This document shows, one piece after another, positions 1 through 7,743 of a DNA stretch of 11,629 nucleotides. The stretch lies in assembly GCA_029820915.1 (NCBI GenBank), contig JALGUI010000066.1, positions 1 through 11,629 on the forward strand, in the 5' to 3' direction. A program made the translations under genes and the position numbers. Below the pieces are notes generated by a model. That model did not search any database. It saw only the letters and a list, made by a program, of their open reading frames with translations, and was not told where the DNA came from. The DNA comes from Candidatus Zipacnadia bacterium. GTDB lineage: Bacteria > Armatimonadota > Zipacnadia > Zipacnadales > UBA5352. Within the stretch, counting starts at the first letter, position 1. Each line of letters starts with the position of its first letter.

Positions 1-1364
1 GAGGTCTGCCACTCGCGGGTGGAGGCCCAGTCCGCGGGGGCGCGGTACTTGGTCTCCGAGATCAGCTCGCGGCCGCGGGCGAAGAGGATGATGCTGAGCG
101 CGTCGTAGTGCTCGTGCCCGTGCGTGCCGGAGTAGTGCAGGTGGAGCTGCGCCTGGTCGTCGCCCTCGCCGGCGCCCAGGATCGCGTGGCCCATGCCGCC
201 GAGGATGCGCGGGTAGGAGCGTTCAGGCTTGGTGTCCCACCACGCGCCATGGGGGAACGAGGCGTCGTGGAGCTTCGCGTAGTCCTTGTCGGGGAAGGTC
301 AGATTCTTGAGCGCATCCCACATGCGCTGGTGCCGGCGGGCGTACTCGGCGGCCAGGTCGAGGTCGTCATAGCGCGGCAGGTCGATGTCGCAGGTGTAGC
401 CCGGCGGGTCGGAGTAGCCCTGCAGCACAGCGGGCACCGACCCCGTCAGCCCCACGGTGATGTCCTTGTGATAGCTCGGCGATCCCTCGTGCCAGAACCC
501 GTCGGCGTAGTACATGGCGTTGTGGATCCAGCGATAGCGCTGCACCGCGATGTGCACGTAGCGCGGCTCGGGGATCGCCATGCCATACAGGGGCAGGGCG
601 CGGAGCAGGTAGTGGGTCAGGTTCCCCAGGTCCACGGGGCGCTCGAGGTAGTGCTCGGGGACATGGCGGATCAGGTCGCGCTCGATCTGGGCCAGCGCCC
701 CGAGGTCCTGCATGGCGCCGCTGTCGTGGACGAGGTCGAAGGCGCGCACCACGGGCAGTCCGAAGTCGATGTCGGACACGAACCAGACCCCCCACAGACC
801 GTTGGCGTCCCAGGCCAGCCGGTACGCCTCGTCATCCTGATCGCGCAGCTCCCCATCGCGGGCGACCAGCGGCCACCCGGGCATGACCTCGGCGTAGCGC
901 TGCAGGATGATCGCCGCCCGGTGGGCGGGCAGGTCGTCTCCGGTGAGGTGATAGAGCCGCGCGAGGTCGTACGCCACCTCACGCATGGCGAGGTTGGAGC
1001 GGTCGAGCGCGCCCCGGTCGGTGATCTGCGCGCGCAGTTCGTCCTCGGAGACCTGAAGCCACTTCCCCGAGATGGCCGTGAGGATGCGGGCGCCGCGCTC
1101 GCCCGCCTGCGGCTCGCCCGTCGTTACGTACAGCCGGAACAGCGTGTCCGCGGCCCACAGCGGCAGGGCGTTGGCCTCCGCATCCCGGTCGCCCGGATCG
1201 CCTCCGGCGAGCAGCTCTGCGTCGCCGGCGGGCAGGCGGCTGTCGAGGGCGCTCTGCGCGGCCTCGGGATCGCACTCGTAGCTGAGGAACGGGCGTTGCT
1301 GGGCATAAGCCACGCTCATCAGCATCGCCGGCAGTCCCACGGCCATGCGAGTCGTCGGACGCAT
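1..1364 (-). CDS. Heparinase II/III-like polysaccharide lyase, C-terminus cut by window edge
   Basis: I translated an open frame of 454 codons that is still open at the window edge, so the C-terminal end is missing. The ATG at 1364 is preceded by GGAGGT six bases upstream. The N-terminus looks like a Sec signal peptide (MRPTTRMAVGLPAMLMSVAYA, cut after AYA, before QQ), so the enzyme is probably exported. Residues about 60-330 fit a helical alpha/alpha-toroid lyase domain, including FWHEGSPSYHKDI with Y298 and H299 in the place where heparinase II/III enzymes carry a catalytic Tyr. Residues 415-421 read HGHEHYD, followed by ALSIILFARGRELISETKY, which is the signature of the heparinase II/III beta-sandwich domain with a metal-binding His. 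Such enzymes cleave uronate-containing glycans by beta-elimination; the substrate cannot be read from sequence. It lies 24 nt after the DUF6785 gene and is surely co-transcribed with it. Confidence 0.87.
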   Translation of the reverse strand, partial: MRPTTRMAVGLPAMLMSVAYAQQRPFLSYECDPEAAQSALDSRLPAGDAELLAGGDPGDRDAEANALPLWAADTLFRLYVTTGEPQAGERGARILTAISGKWLQVSEDELRAQITDRGALDRSNLAMREVAYDLARLYHLTGDDLPAHRAAIILQRYAEVMPGWPLVARDGELRDQDDEAYRLAWDANGLWGVWFVSDIDFGLPVVRAFDLVHDSGAMQDLGALAQIERDLIRHVPEHYLERPVDLGNLTHYLLRALPLYGMAIPEPRYVHIAVQRYRWIHNAMYYADGFWHEGSPSYHKDITVGLTGSVPAVLQGYSDPPGYTCDIDLPRYDDLDLAAEYARRHQRMWDALKNLTFPDKDYAKLHDASFPHGAWWDTKPERSYPRILGGMGHAILGAGEGDDQAQLHLHYSGTHGHEHYDALSIILFARGRELISETKYRAPADWASTREWQT

Positions 1365-1370
1365 CGGAGC

Positions 1371-1376
1371 ACCTCC
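1371..1376 (-). promoter_or_regulatory. Shine-Dalgarno site of the lyase gene
   Basis: GGAGGT on the minus strand, six bases before the ATG at 1364. It lies in the 24-nt gap after the DUF6785 stop (TAG, 1391-1389), which fixes the lyase start and shows the two genes are translated from one message. Confidence 0.75.
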
Positions 1377-1388
1377 GGGCGCGGCGGG

Positions 1389-3371
1389 CTACTCGCGCAC
1401 GAGCGACGGCGCCGGATAGAAGTAGTGCATGACTATCCAGAAGGTCAGGACGACACTGACGCCGAGGACCAGTCCGAAGGCCAGGGGGCGCAGCCGATTG
1501 AAGGCGCGATAGCCGCCGAAGCGCACAACGGTGACCTTCATGAGCCAGCCCGCGAAGATCGACATCCAGTACCGGTCAATCGGCCAGCCGAGCCAGGCGA
1601 CGTAGCCCAGCGGATGCAGTGGCCACCACACGAACTGGCGCCGCATGGCCACCAGGCCATAGGTCACGACGCCTCCCAGCCCCAACCCGATCCAGTCGGC
1701 CACGGCCATCGATGTCGGGGCCTCAAGGTAGCGCACCAGGTGGGCCGTGGTGTTCAGCGACGAGCCGCTCGGCCACCAGCCGAGCTTCGGCACGCCCCAC
1801 GTGTAAATGACGTAGAGCGAGGTCACGTGTGCGCACAGGATGGCGACGACCACTCCGGCCATGGCGACCAGCATCACTCGACCCCGCGCCGCGCCCATCT
1901 CGCTGCCGATCTTCAGGCCCTGCGCGACGGCCGCCATGTTGGTGGTCGCGGTAGAGCGGATCTGCGTCCAGCTCGTCATGGTGAGCAGCGTCAGGTTCCG
2001 CGGGCCGATGCGGTCGGTGCCAGCGATCTCGAAGATCGCCTCGTTGAGGCGGAAGGGGCTGGCGTAGATGAACATCCCCGCCTCGCAGACGACGCGAGCG
2101 ACCACCATGCCCATCAGCGGAAACGCGGCGTACTGGACCAGCGCCCAGACCGCCGACATGCCGAAGTACGAGCACCACCAGACGACGAACGTCAGCGCGC
2201 CGAGGAAGCCCAGCACCGCAAGGCGATAGGGCTCTCCGGCGTCCGGACTTCCGGCGTCGCGTCGCAGTGTTCCGAAGGCGACGGCGAAGGCACGACGCAC
2301 GTGGGCTCGGGCCGACCACAGCAGCGCGGCGCCCAGCACCGCGTACCCGCCGATGGTCTGGAACTTGAAGAACTGATAGTGGCCCACGTCGATGCCGATG
2401 GCGATGCGGAGGAACTGCTGGATGCGCCGGAGCCAGTAGAAGAACCACAGCGAGAAGCCCACCTCGGCCGTGAGCAGGTAGGCCACCCCGACCATCTCGG
2501 GGTAGAAGTGCGTCGGGACGCGGTTGAAGGCCGACCAGGGCCCGCTGAGCACGGTCTCGGTGCTGCGCTGCAGGTCGATGTCGGGGATGGCGGGCCAGTA
2601 GGCGTGTGCGCCCTTGACGGAGTAGAGCAGGCAGGCGAAGACGAACGCGCCCCACATCAGCGAGCTGTGCATCAGCGCCGAGGACTGCAGCGGCTCGCTC
2701 TCGACGACCTCGACCGGGACTTGCACCAGTGGATAGAGCAGCCTCTCCTCGCGCTCCCAGCGGTACGCAATCATGGCCGCGAAGCACAACACAAGCCAGT
2801 AGAGCGCGAACCAGAACGGCGTCCACACCAGCAGCGGCGTCGCCCACTGTCGCCACGGAATCGAGCGGCCCGGCGGCAGCCCTTCATAGGCCCAGCGGGC
2901 CACGGGCGCCTCGGGCGAGACGGCCGGCACCAGCATCGGGTTGAGGTCCTCGAGGTAGAGCTCGGGCGGGGCAATGTCGGGTGTGGCGTAGTAGACCAGC
3001 CCGACGATGTTCAGGTAGACGTGCTGAGAGAACTCCTGGCCGGCGATGGCGCCGACGATCAGGAGCATCAGGAATACCAGAAGCAGCTCGTGTGCGGTGA
3101 GCGCCCAGCGGCCGACGAGGCGGCGGCTGAGCCTGAGCACCGAGTTGGCCCCCACCAGGGCCAGGAGGATACAGACGGCGCCGCGCGGCAGATAGCCCGT
3201 GCCGATGATCTCGTAGCGCAGCAGCACGCCGAAACAGCCCACGACGGTGAACCCGACCACCATGATCAGGCCGACCACTATCGCGCGCGCCGTGACGCCT
3301 GTCGCGTCGGCCCGCCCGTCCGCGGGCTGTTCCCGGGCCTGGGTCGCGGAGCCGGCTGCCAGTGAGGTCAC
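1389..3371 (-). CDS. DUF6785/DUF6784 family multi-pass membrane protein
   Basis: A 660-residue integral membrane protein. After a short polar N-terminus (about 1-27) there are roughly a dozen or more hydrophobic segments, starting with one at about 28-50 and ending with one at about 630-650. The motif EERLLYPLVQVPVE near residues 205-220 is the hallmark of the N-terminal DUF6785 domain. The stretch from WWPLHPLGYVAW through FAGWLMKVTVVRFGG near the C-terminus matches the DUF6784 domain. The family is uncharacterised. Its size and layout suggest a transporter, and its position directly upstream of an exported polysaccharide lyase suggests movement of glycan or its breakdown products; that is inference. 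The start is GTG at 3371 with only a weak ribosome site. No other start precedes the first membrane segment, and a stop lies 17 codons upstream. Its antisense strand is free of stops for over 3 kb, a codon-bias artefact. Confidence 0.87.
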   Translation of the reverse strand: MTSLAAGSATQAREQPADGRADATGVTARAIVVGLIMVVGFTVVGCFGVLLRYEIIGTGYLPRGAVCILLALVGANSVLRLSRRLVGRWALTAHELLLVFLMLLIVGAIAGQEFSQHVYLNIVGLVYYATPDIAPPELYLEDLNPMLVPAVSPEAPVARWAYEGLPPGRSIPWRQWATPLLVWTPFWFALYWLVLCFAAMIAYRWEREERLLYPLVQVPVEVVESEPLQSSALMHSSLMWGAFVFACLLYSVKGAHAYWPAIPDIDLQRSTETVLSGPWSAFNRVPTHFYPEMVGVAYLLTAEVGFSLWFFYWLRRIQQFLRIAIGIDVGHYQFFKFQTIGGYAVLGAALLWSARAHVRRAFAVAFGTLRRDAGSPDAGEPYRLAVLGFLGALTFVVWWCSYFGMSAVWALVQYAAFPLMGMVVARVVCEAGMFIYASPFRLNEAIFEIAGTDRIGPRNLTLLTMTSWTQIRSTATTNMAAVAQGLKIGSEMGAARGRVMLVAMAGVVVAILCAHVTSLYVIYTWGVPKLGWWPSGSSLNTTAHLVRYLEAPTSMAVADWIGLGLGGVVTYGLVAMRRQFVWWPLHPLGYVAWLGWPIDRYWMSIFAGWLMKVTVVRFGGYRAFNRLRPLAFGLVLGVSVVLTFWIVMHYFYPAPSLVRE

Positions 3372-3567
3372 TCCCGGGCGAAATCTGGTCGCATGCAGGG
3401 GACCGTGAGGACCGGACCATCAACGCGGTCCGACCAGGTGCTGGTATTCCTCCGGGTACGCTGCCCAACCTGCACGGCGGCGATGACTGAGGCAGGAGGC
3501 CACCACGGCGGGCGCGGCGAATACGTGCTTGTCCGGATGTACCAGGCCGGAACGGGACAGAAGCACC
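3372..3567. other. Divergent intergenic region between membrane-protein and kinase operons
   Basis: These 196 bp must carry the promoters of both divergent operons. I see no convincing -35/-10 pair on either strand. A weak hairpin is present (CGGACC at 3413-3418 with GGTCCG at 3427-3432). CTGGTC at 3385-3390 and GACCAG at 3432-3437 form a wider inverted pair that could be an operator. The kinase frame stays open upstream to a TTG at 3529, but nothing like a Shine-Dalgarno site precedes it. Confidence 0.4.
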
Positions 3568-6462
3568 ATGCAACGGCTTCTCGAGACAGGATCGCCGGGA
3601 CGTCTCGGGTTCCTCGTGGGCTTGAGCGTCTTCGTCATGGTCGCCCTGCTGAACGGCCTCGGAAGGCTTCAGACCGCCGAGAACGCCCTGCTGGGCCTCC
3701 GCTTTGAGGTGCGAGGCCCCCGGCAGCCCGGCGAGCAGGTGGTGCTACTGTCGCTCGAAGAGGGCAGCATCTTCGCCGGCGCCGGCGTGGCCCCCTGGTC
3801 GCGGCAGGGCCTCGCCGAGCTGGTAAGGCGACTCGACCGGGCCGGGGCGGCGGTCATCGGGCTGGATCTGCCTGCCCTGGCGGGGAACGTGATCCCACCG
3901 CGGTCGCTGGCCGACGACGAGATCCTGGCCAACGCGATGCGCGCCCACGGCCGCGTCGTGCTGCCCATGGTGATCCGGGAGAGGGGCAGCGCTGAGACCG
4001 GAAGCCCAGAGGTAGCCATGCCGTTCGCGTTGGGCGAGGGCGATCTGCTTCGCCCCAAGGGGCTGCGCCCGGGGCAGCTCACAGTCCCCTCGGTGGCCTT
4101 GGTCGCCGCGGCCGCGGGCCTCGGCGCCACGAACATCTACCCCGACGTCGATGGCGCCGCTCGGGAAGCTCCGCTCGCCGTTTCGTGGGGCAACGCCATC
4201 TACCCCTCGTTCGCGCTCGAGTTGATGCGCGTGTCCGAGGCGGGCGAACCCGGGTCGGCCGCGGTGCTCGACGGAGGCGTGCGCGTTGCGGGCGTGACGT
4301 ACCGCACCGACGCAGAGCTTGAGGTGCTCATCAACTACGTCGGTGGCTATCGCGACTTCCCACGGCTGCCATACCGCTCGGTCGTCAGTATGCCGCTGGG
4401 GTCGCTGCGCAGCGTCGTCGCGGGCAAGATCGTCATCATCGGCACGGACTTGGCGGGGATCACGACGCTTTGGCGCACGCCGACGGCTCCACTCATGCCC
4501 GGCGTGGAAGTCGCGGCGACCGTCACCGAGAACCTCGTGGGTCAGAGCACGCTCACCCGCCTGCCCGCCTGGGCCGGTCAGCTTATGACCCTCATCCTGG
4601 CCCTTCTGGTCGGCTCGCTGGTCGCTCGCAGCACGCCGCTCCGGGGGCTGCTGACGACGCTTGCGCTCCTCGTCCTCATCGCCCTCATCGGCTTCGCCCT
4701 GTTCTTCGCCGGAATCTACGTGCCGCTCGCCGCCCCGCTGCTGACCATTGCGATCGTCGGCGGGCTACTGGTCGCCAACTCGGCGGCGCGCACGGAGCGG
4801 CACCGAGCGGAGGTGGAGGCGCACCTGCAGTCTCGGCTGCAGGCGATCGCGGGCATCGGCCGCCTCGTCAACTCCAGCCTCGACCAGGAGCAGCTCCTGG
4901 TCGAGATCCTGCGCTGGGCGGAGAGTGAGATCAACGCCGAGGGCAGCTCGCTGCTGCTTATGGAGCCCGACGGCGAGCACCTGCGCTTCGAGGTGGCGCT
5001 CGGCGACAAGGCCGACATGCTCAAGGACATCACGCTACGTGTCGGCGAGGGCATCGCGGGGACGGTGGCCCAGACGGGCGAGCCGATCATAGCTCAGGAC
5101 GTCGAGCACGACACTCGTTGGAGCCGCGACGTCGCCTATGCGATCGACCACAGCACGCGCTCGATCCTGTGCGTGCCGATGATGCTGCGCGACGAGGTCG
5201 TCGGCGTCATCGAGGTGCTCAACAAGCGGGGCGGCCTGTTCAACGACTACGACGTGCAACTGCTGCAGGTCATCGGCCATCAGTCCGCACTGTTTCTGGA
5301 GAACGCGCGACTGTATCGGGCGCTGTCGGACAAGGTGGACGTCGCGGACGCGGAGCTCAGGCGGGCGAACGAACAGCTCCAGTTCGAGATGGCACGCATT
5401 GCCACGCTGGTTGACGGGATGGGCGACGGCGTCATCGCCACCGATGAGGCCGACCGCATCGTCATCTACAACAACGCCGCCGAGACGATGTTCGGCATCC
5501 CGGAGCGGAGGGCGGTCGGCAGGCAGGCGGTGACGGTCTTCCATGAGGGCGGCCTGACGGACCTCTTCGCCATGCCGCTGTCGCCCCATGGCGGCTCGTA
5601 CGAGACGGAGATCGCCCTGGACGAGGCCGAGGGACGCGTGGTGCGGGCCCACATCGCGCTGATCGACCAGCCCGGCCGACAGGCCATCGGCAAGTGCGCC
5701 GTGTTCACCGACATCTCGCACCTCAAGGAGCTCGATCGGATGAAGATGGACCTCATCTCATTCGTCTCACACGAGCTCAAGAACCCGATCGCGTCGCTGC
5801 AGGGGGCCTGCCGACTCCTTCACGATCGCGTCTCCCTCGATGACGAGCGTACCGAGCGGCTGCTCGAGATCGCCACGCGCCAGGGCCGGCGCATGCAGTA
5901 CCTGGTGCAGGACTTCCTGGACCTGTCGCGAATCGAGGCCGGACAGAGGCCACAGCTTCACTGGGTCGAGATTGGCGACCCCGAGGGGCTCGCGCGCGGC
6001 GCCATGGCGCTGTGCCGGAGTGTGGGCTCCGAGCACCATCTCGACGTCGAGGTCGCCGAGGACACGCCTGTCTTCTGGGCCGACCGGGACAAGCTGGAGG
6101 CCGTGCTGATAAACCTCGTCGAGAACGCCGTCAAGTACTCGCCGGAGGGCGGCAAGGTTACCGTCCGGGTGTGCCCCGGCGACGAGGAGATTCTGATCGA
6201 GGTCGATGACGATGGAGTCGGCATCCGAGAGGAGGACCTGCCCAAGCTCTTCAAGAGCTTCCAGCGCATCCACGATACCTCCTACGGCCAAGTGAGCGGC
6301 ACGGGCGTGGGCCTGTACATCTGCAAGCACATCATGGAGGCCCACGGCGGTGACATCTCGGTAGAGAGCACCTGGGGCGAAGGCTCGACCTTCCGCCTTC
6401 GCCTGCCCCTGCGGACATCGGCGCCTGACTCGGCTGAGTCCTATCCGGGTGTGCCGTCATGA
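3568..6462 (+). CDS. Membrane sensor histidine kinase, CHASE2-GAF-PAS-HisKA-HATPase
   Basis: A 964-residue transmembrane histidine kinase when started at ATG 3568; a TTG start at 3529 would add 13 residues but has no ribosome site. Domains in order: membrane segment at about 12-32; extracytoplasmic CHASE2 sensor at about 45-330; three closely spaced membrane helices at about 339-405, typical after CHASE2; GAF at about 425-585; a linker likely to be coiled coil; PAS at about 607-715; HisKA with the phosphoacceptor H735 in SHELKNPIAS; and HATPase_c with the N-box NLVENAVKY (N853), G1 DDDGVGI (about 880), F-box LFKSF and G2 GTGVGL (911-916). All catalytic boxes are intact. There is no receiver domain and no response regulator in the window, so the partner is elsewhere. 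The signal sensed is unknown. The stop overlaps the next gene in ATGA, indicating translational coupling. Confidence 0.93.
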   Translation: MQRLLETGSPGRLGFLVGLSVFVMVALLNGLGRLQTAENALLGLRFEVRGPRQPGEQVVLLSLEEGSIFAGAGVAPWSRQGLAELVRRLDRAGAAVIGLDLPALAGNVIPPRSLADDEILANAMRAHGRVVLPMVIRERGSAETGSPEVAMPFALGEGDLLRPKGLRPGQLTVPSVALVAAAAGLGATNIYPDVDGAAREAPLAVSWGNAIYPSFALELMRVSEAGEPGSAAVLDGGVRVAGVTYRTDAELEVLINYVGGYRDFPRLPYRSVVSMPLGSLRSVVAGKIVIIGTDLAGITTLWRTPTAPLMPGVEVAATVTENLVGQSTLTRLPAWAGQLMTLILALLVGSLVARSTPLRGLLTTLALLVLIALIGFALFFAGIYVPLAAPLLTIAIVGGLLVANSAARTERHRAEVEAHLQSRLQAIAGIGRLVNSSLDQEQLLVEILRWAESEINAEGSSLLLMEPDGEHLRFEVALGDKADMLKDITLRVGEGIAGTVAQTGEPIIAQDVEHDTRWSRDVAYAIDHSTRSILCVPMMLRDEVVGVIEVLNKRGGLFNDYDVQLLQVIGHQSALFLENARLYRALSDKVDVADAELRRANEQLQFEMARIATLVDGMGDGVIATDEADRIVIYNNAAETMFGIPERRAVGRQAVTVFHEGGLTDLFAMPLSPHGGSYETEIALDEAEGRVVRAHIALIDQPGRQAIGKCAVFTDISHLKELDRMKMDLISFVSHELKNPIASLQGACRLLHDRVSLDDERTERLLEIATRQGRRMQYLVQDFLDLSRIEAGQRPQLHWVEIGDPEGLARGAMALCRSVGSEHHLDVEVAEDTPVFWADRDKLEAVLINLVENAVKYSPEGGKVTVRVCPGDEEILIEVDDDGVGIREEDLPKLFKSFQRIHDTSYGQVSGTGVGLYICKHIMEAHGGDISVESTWGEGSTFRLRLPLRTSAPDSAESYPGVPS

Positions 6463-6680
6463 CCGGCATGTTGCGTCTGAGGGAAGGTGACGTGCTGCGC
6501 CTGAAGAAACCCCATCCCTGCGGCGCCAACGCCTGGGAGGTCCTGCGGCTGGGCGCGGACGTCAAGCTGCGCTGCACCGGGTGCGGGCACATCGTGCGCG
6601 TCCCCCGAGCGAAGCTGGAGCGGCGCGTGCGCGAGATCGCGAGTGGCGGCGGGCGGGCCGAGGGAGGGCCCGGCGCGTGA
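6459..6680 (+). CDS. DUF951 family small zinc-ribbon-like protein
   Basis: A 73-residue protein that matches the DUF951 family (PF06107) along almost its whole length: GDVLRLKKPHPCGANAWEVL, then RLGADVKLRCTGCGHIV, then a short basic helix. H19, C21, C39 and C42 are placed to bind one metal ion, probably zinc. The family is usually about 65 residues and has no assigned function; it is known mainly from Firmicutes, Chloroflexota and similar phyla. The start is the ATG at 6459, overlapping the kinase stop by 4 nt (ATGA). An alternative ATG lies three codons later. The last dozen residues (GGGRAEGGPGA) are Gly-rich and probably disordered, and the DNA there also carries the ribosome site of the next gene. 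Translation probably depends on ribosomes finishing the kinase. Confidence 0.9.
   Translation: MTGMLRLREGDVLRLKKPHPCGANAWEVLRLGADVKLRCTGCGHIVRVPRAKLERRVREIASGGGRAEGGPGA
6662..6668 (+). promoter_or_regulatory. Shine-Dalgarno site deciding the GTG start at 6677
   Basis: GGGAGGG lies eight bases before the GTG at 6677 and inside the DUF951 reading frame. It supports the GTG start over an ATG at 6581 in the same frame, which would add 32 Arg-rich residues with no family similarity and overlap DUF951 by 100 nt. Confidence 0.65.
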
Positions 6681-7156
6681 CGGCCCTGGACGAGGCGGCC
6701 TTCCTGTGCGAGGTGTGTGCGCGGCTGCCCAACGCGGACTGCTGCGGCTGTCATGACTGCGCGGGGCGGTGCGCCGGGAATCTGCGCATCACTCGCACGG
6801 AGTTCGAGGCGATCCGCAGGCACCTGGACGGAGGCGGGTGGTTCCCCGCCGTCCGCGGCGATGCCGACATGGTCGTGCCGTGCGAGTTCCAGGAGCCGGA
6901 CGGCCCGCGGTGCCTGGTCTACCCGGTCCGTCCGCTCGTCTGTCGGCTCTTCGGGCTCGTGGAGTGGCTGCCGTGCCCGCGTGGTCGGCTGCTCCCGCCG
7001 GTGCCCGACGGGCTTGAGATCATCAGGACCTACGCCGCCTTCGAGCGACACACCTTCCGCGAGTGGTTGCGGGCGGAGCGAGCCGGACCGGGGGGAGTGC
7101 TCGACGCCTCGGCACGAGCACGTCAGCGAACGGAGACTGCACCATGGCCACAGTAG
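6677..7156 (+). CDS. CxxCxxCC (YkgJ-type) metal-cluster-binding domain protein
   Basis: A 159-residue cysteine-rich protein starting at GTG 6677, overlapping the DUF951 stop by 4 nt (GTGA). It has 11 cysteines. The N-terminal cluster C11, C14, C22, C23, C25, C28 and C32 is followed by LRITRTEFEAIRRHL. C69 and C79 precede YPVRPLVCRLFG (C89), and this Y..RP..CR.FG block with its upstream cysteines is the hallmark of the zinc/iron-chelating YkgJ/UPF0153 family (PF03692). Members are thought to bind Zn or an iron-sulfur-type centre; a substrate is not established. There is no signal peptide, so it is cytoplasmic. The C-terminal 25 residues look unstructured, and the last five codons lie under the start of the next gene. 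The context hints at a metal- or redox-linked task with the kinase. Confidence 0.88.
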   Translation: MTALDEAAFLCEVCARLPNADCCGCHDCAGRCAGNLRITRTEFEAIRRHLDGGGWFPAVRGDADMVVPCEFQEPDGPRCLVYPVRPLVCRLFGLVEWLPCPRGRLLPPVPDGLEIIRTYAAFERHTFREWLRAERAGPGGVLDASARARQRTETAPWPQ

Positions 7157-7587
7157 ACTGCCGGGTCGTCGTCCACGCGCCGGTCAGTCGCGTCTACGCG
7201 ATCGCGCGGGACATCGAGCGCTTCCCCGAGTTCATGGATGACGTCGTCGAGATCGAGATCCTCGAACAGACGCCCGAGCGCCAGGTGAGCCGCTGGGTCG
7301 CGCGCATCGAGGAGTTCAAGCGCAACATCGAGTGGACCGAGGAGGACTTCTGGAACGAAGACGAGCACAACTGCCGCTTCCAGATGATCGAGGGCGATTT
7401 CACCGCCTACGGCGGCACGTGGACCTTTGAGGAGGACGAGGAGGGTACGGTCGCGACGCTGGTGGTGGACTACGAGTACAATGTGCCGTTGATCGGCCCG
7501 CTCATCAAGAAGCTCTTGCATCGCAAGGTCCAGGAGAACTCCGACAACATGCTGGCGGCCATCAAGGCCGAGGCCGAGCAGAGCTGA
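7144..7587 (+). CDS. SRPBCC / COQ10-like START-fold protein (polyketide cyclase family)
   Basis: A 147-residue protein from ATG 7144, which has GGAG eight or so bases upstream and overlaps the preceding stop by 13 nt. The opening VVVHAPVSRVYAIARDIERFPEFMDDVVEIEIL is the standard N-terminus of the SRPBCC (START-like) superfamily, near COQ10 and aromatase/cyclase proteins. There follow alternating strands (SRWVARI, RNIEWTEEDFW, CRFQMIEGDF, GTWTF, VATLVVDYEYNV) and a long C-terminal helix (LIKKLLHRKVQENSDNMLAAIKAEAEQ). This fold encloses a hydrophobic cavity for lipids, quinones or polyketides; the ligand here is unknown. No signal peptide. It is the last gene of the kinase operon, since the next gene has its own promoter. 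A role as ligand chaperone or sensor accessory is conceivable but unproven. Confidence 0.88.
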   Translation: MATVDCRVVVHAPVSRVYAIARDIERFPEFMDDVVEIEILEQTPERQVSRWVARIEEFKRNIEWTEEDFWNEDEHNCRFQMIEGDFTAYGGTWTFEEDEEGTVATLVVDYEYNVPLIGPLIKKLLHRKVQENSDNMLAAIKAEAEQS

Positions 7588-7637
7588 GGAAGCCCCAATC
7601 GGCGCGCCTGAGCGATGGCGAAGCGTGTCCGAGAGAA

Positions 7638-7651
7638 TCGCTCCGGAGCGA
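7638..7651. promoter_or_regulatory. 14-nt perfect palindrome upstream of promoter, candidate operator
   Basis: TCGCTCCGGAGCGA is a perfect palindrome ending nine bases before the -35 element. It is nested in a wider inverted pair, GTGTC at 7625-7629 and GACAC at 7655-7659. The position suits binding by a dimeric activator. It could also be part of a hairpin ending the upstream operon. No known regulator consensus is recognised. Confidence 0.4.
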
Positions 7652-7659
7652 CGAGACAC

Positions 7660-7689
7660 TTGAGCGGTCGTGGCCTGTTGTGCTATACT
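7660..7689 (+). promoter_or_regulatory. Sigma70-type promoter of the Met-rich protein gene
   Basis: TTGAGC at 7660-7665 and TATACT at 7684-7689 are separated by 18 bp, close to the TTGACA/TATAAT consensus and conspicuous in this GC-rich DNA. Transcription would start near 7697, giving a leader of about 47 nt with a purine-rich ribosome site (GGTGAGGTGCGAG) before ATG 7744. Confidence 0.65.
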
Positions 7690-7743
7690 GCGGCGCAGGC
7701 TGCGTCGGAATCGGTCGTCCCGGTCGGAAAGGTGAGGTGCGAG

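Larger units (their letters stand above)
7588..7743 (+). other. Intergenic region with promoter and leader of the Met-rich gene
   Basis: These 156 bp hold a 14-nt palindrome, a good -35/-10 pair and a short leader. The upstream kinase operon has no clear intrinsic terminator here: the palindrome could form a stem, but no T-run follows. Confidence 0.5.

Noticed and set aside
108..3365. A 1085-codon plus-strand open frame antisense to the lyase and membrane-protein genes
   Set aside because: It is His/Arg/Val/Gly-rich with no recognisable domain, and spans two genuine minus-strand genes and their junction. Long stop-free antisense frames are expected in GC-rich genes with GC-biased third positions.
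3529..3567. A TTG start adding 13 residues to the kinase
   Set aside because: No ribosome site and no family similarity in the extra residues; ATG 3568 is simpler, although its own ribosome site is also weak.
6581..6676. An extended N-terminus for the CxxCxxCC protein
   Set aside because: The extra 32 residues are Arg/Ala-rich frame-shifted DUF951 sequence. The GTG at 6677 has a good ribosome site and gives the family-like start.
7615..7743. An extended N-terminus for the Met-rich protein
   Set aside because: It would overlie the -35/-10 elements and push the signal peptide 43 residues inside the protein. ATG 7744 fits export.
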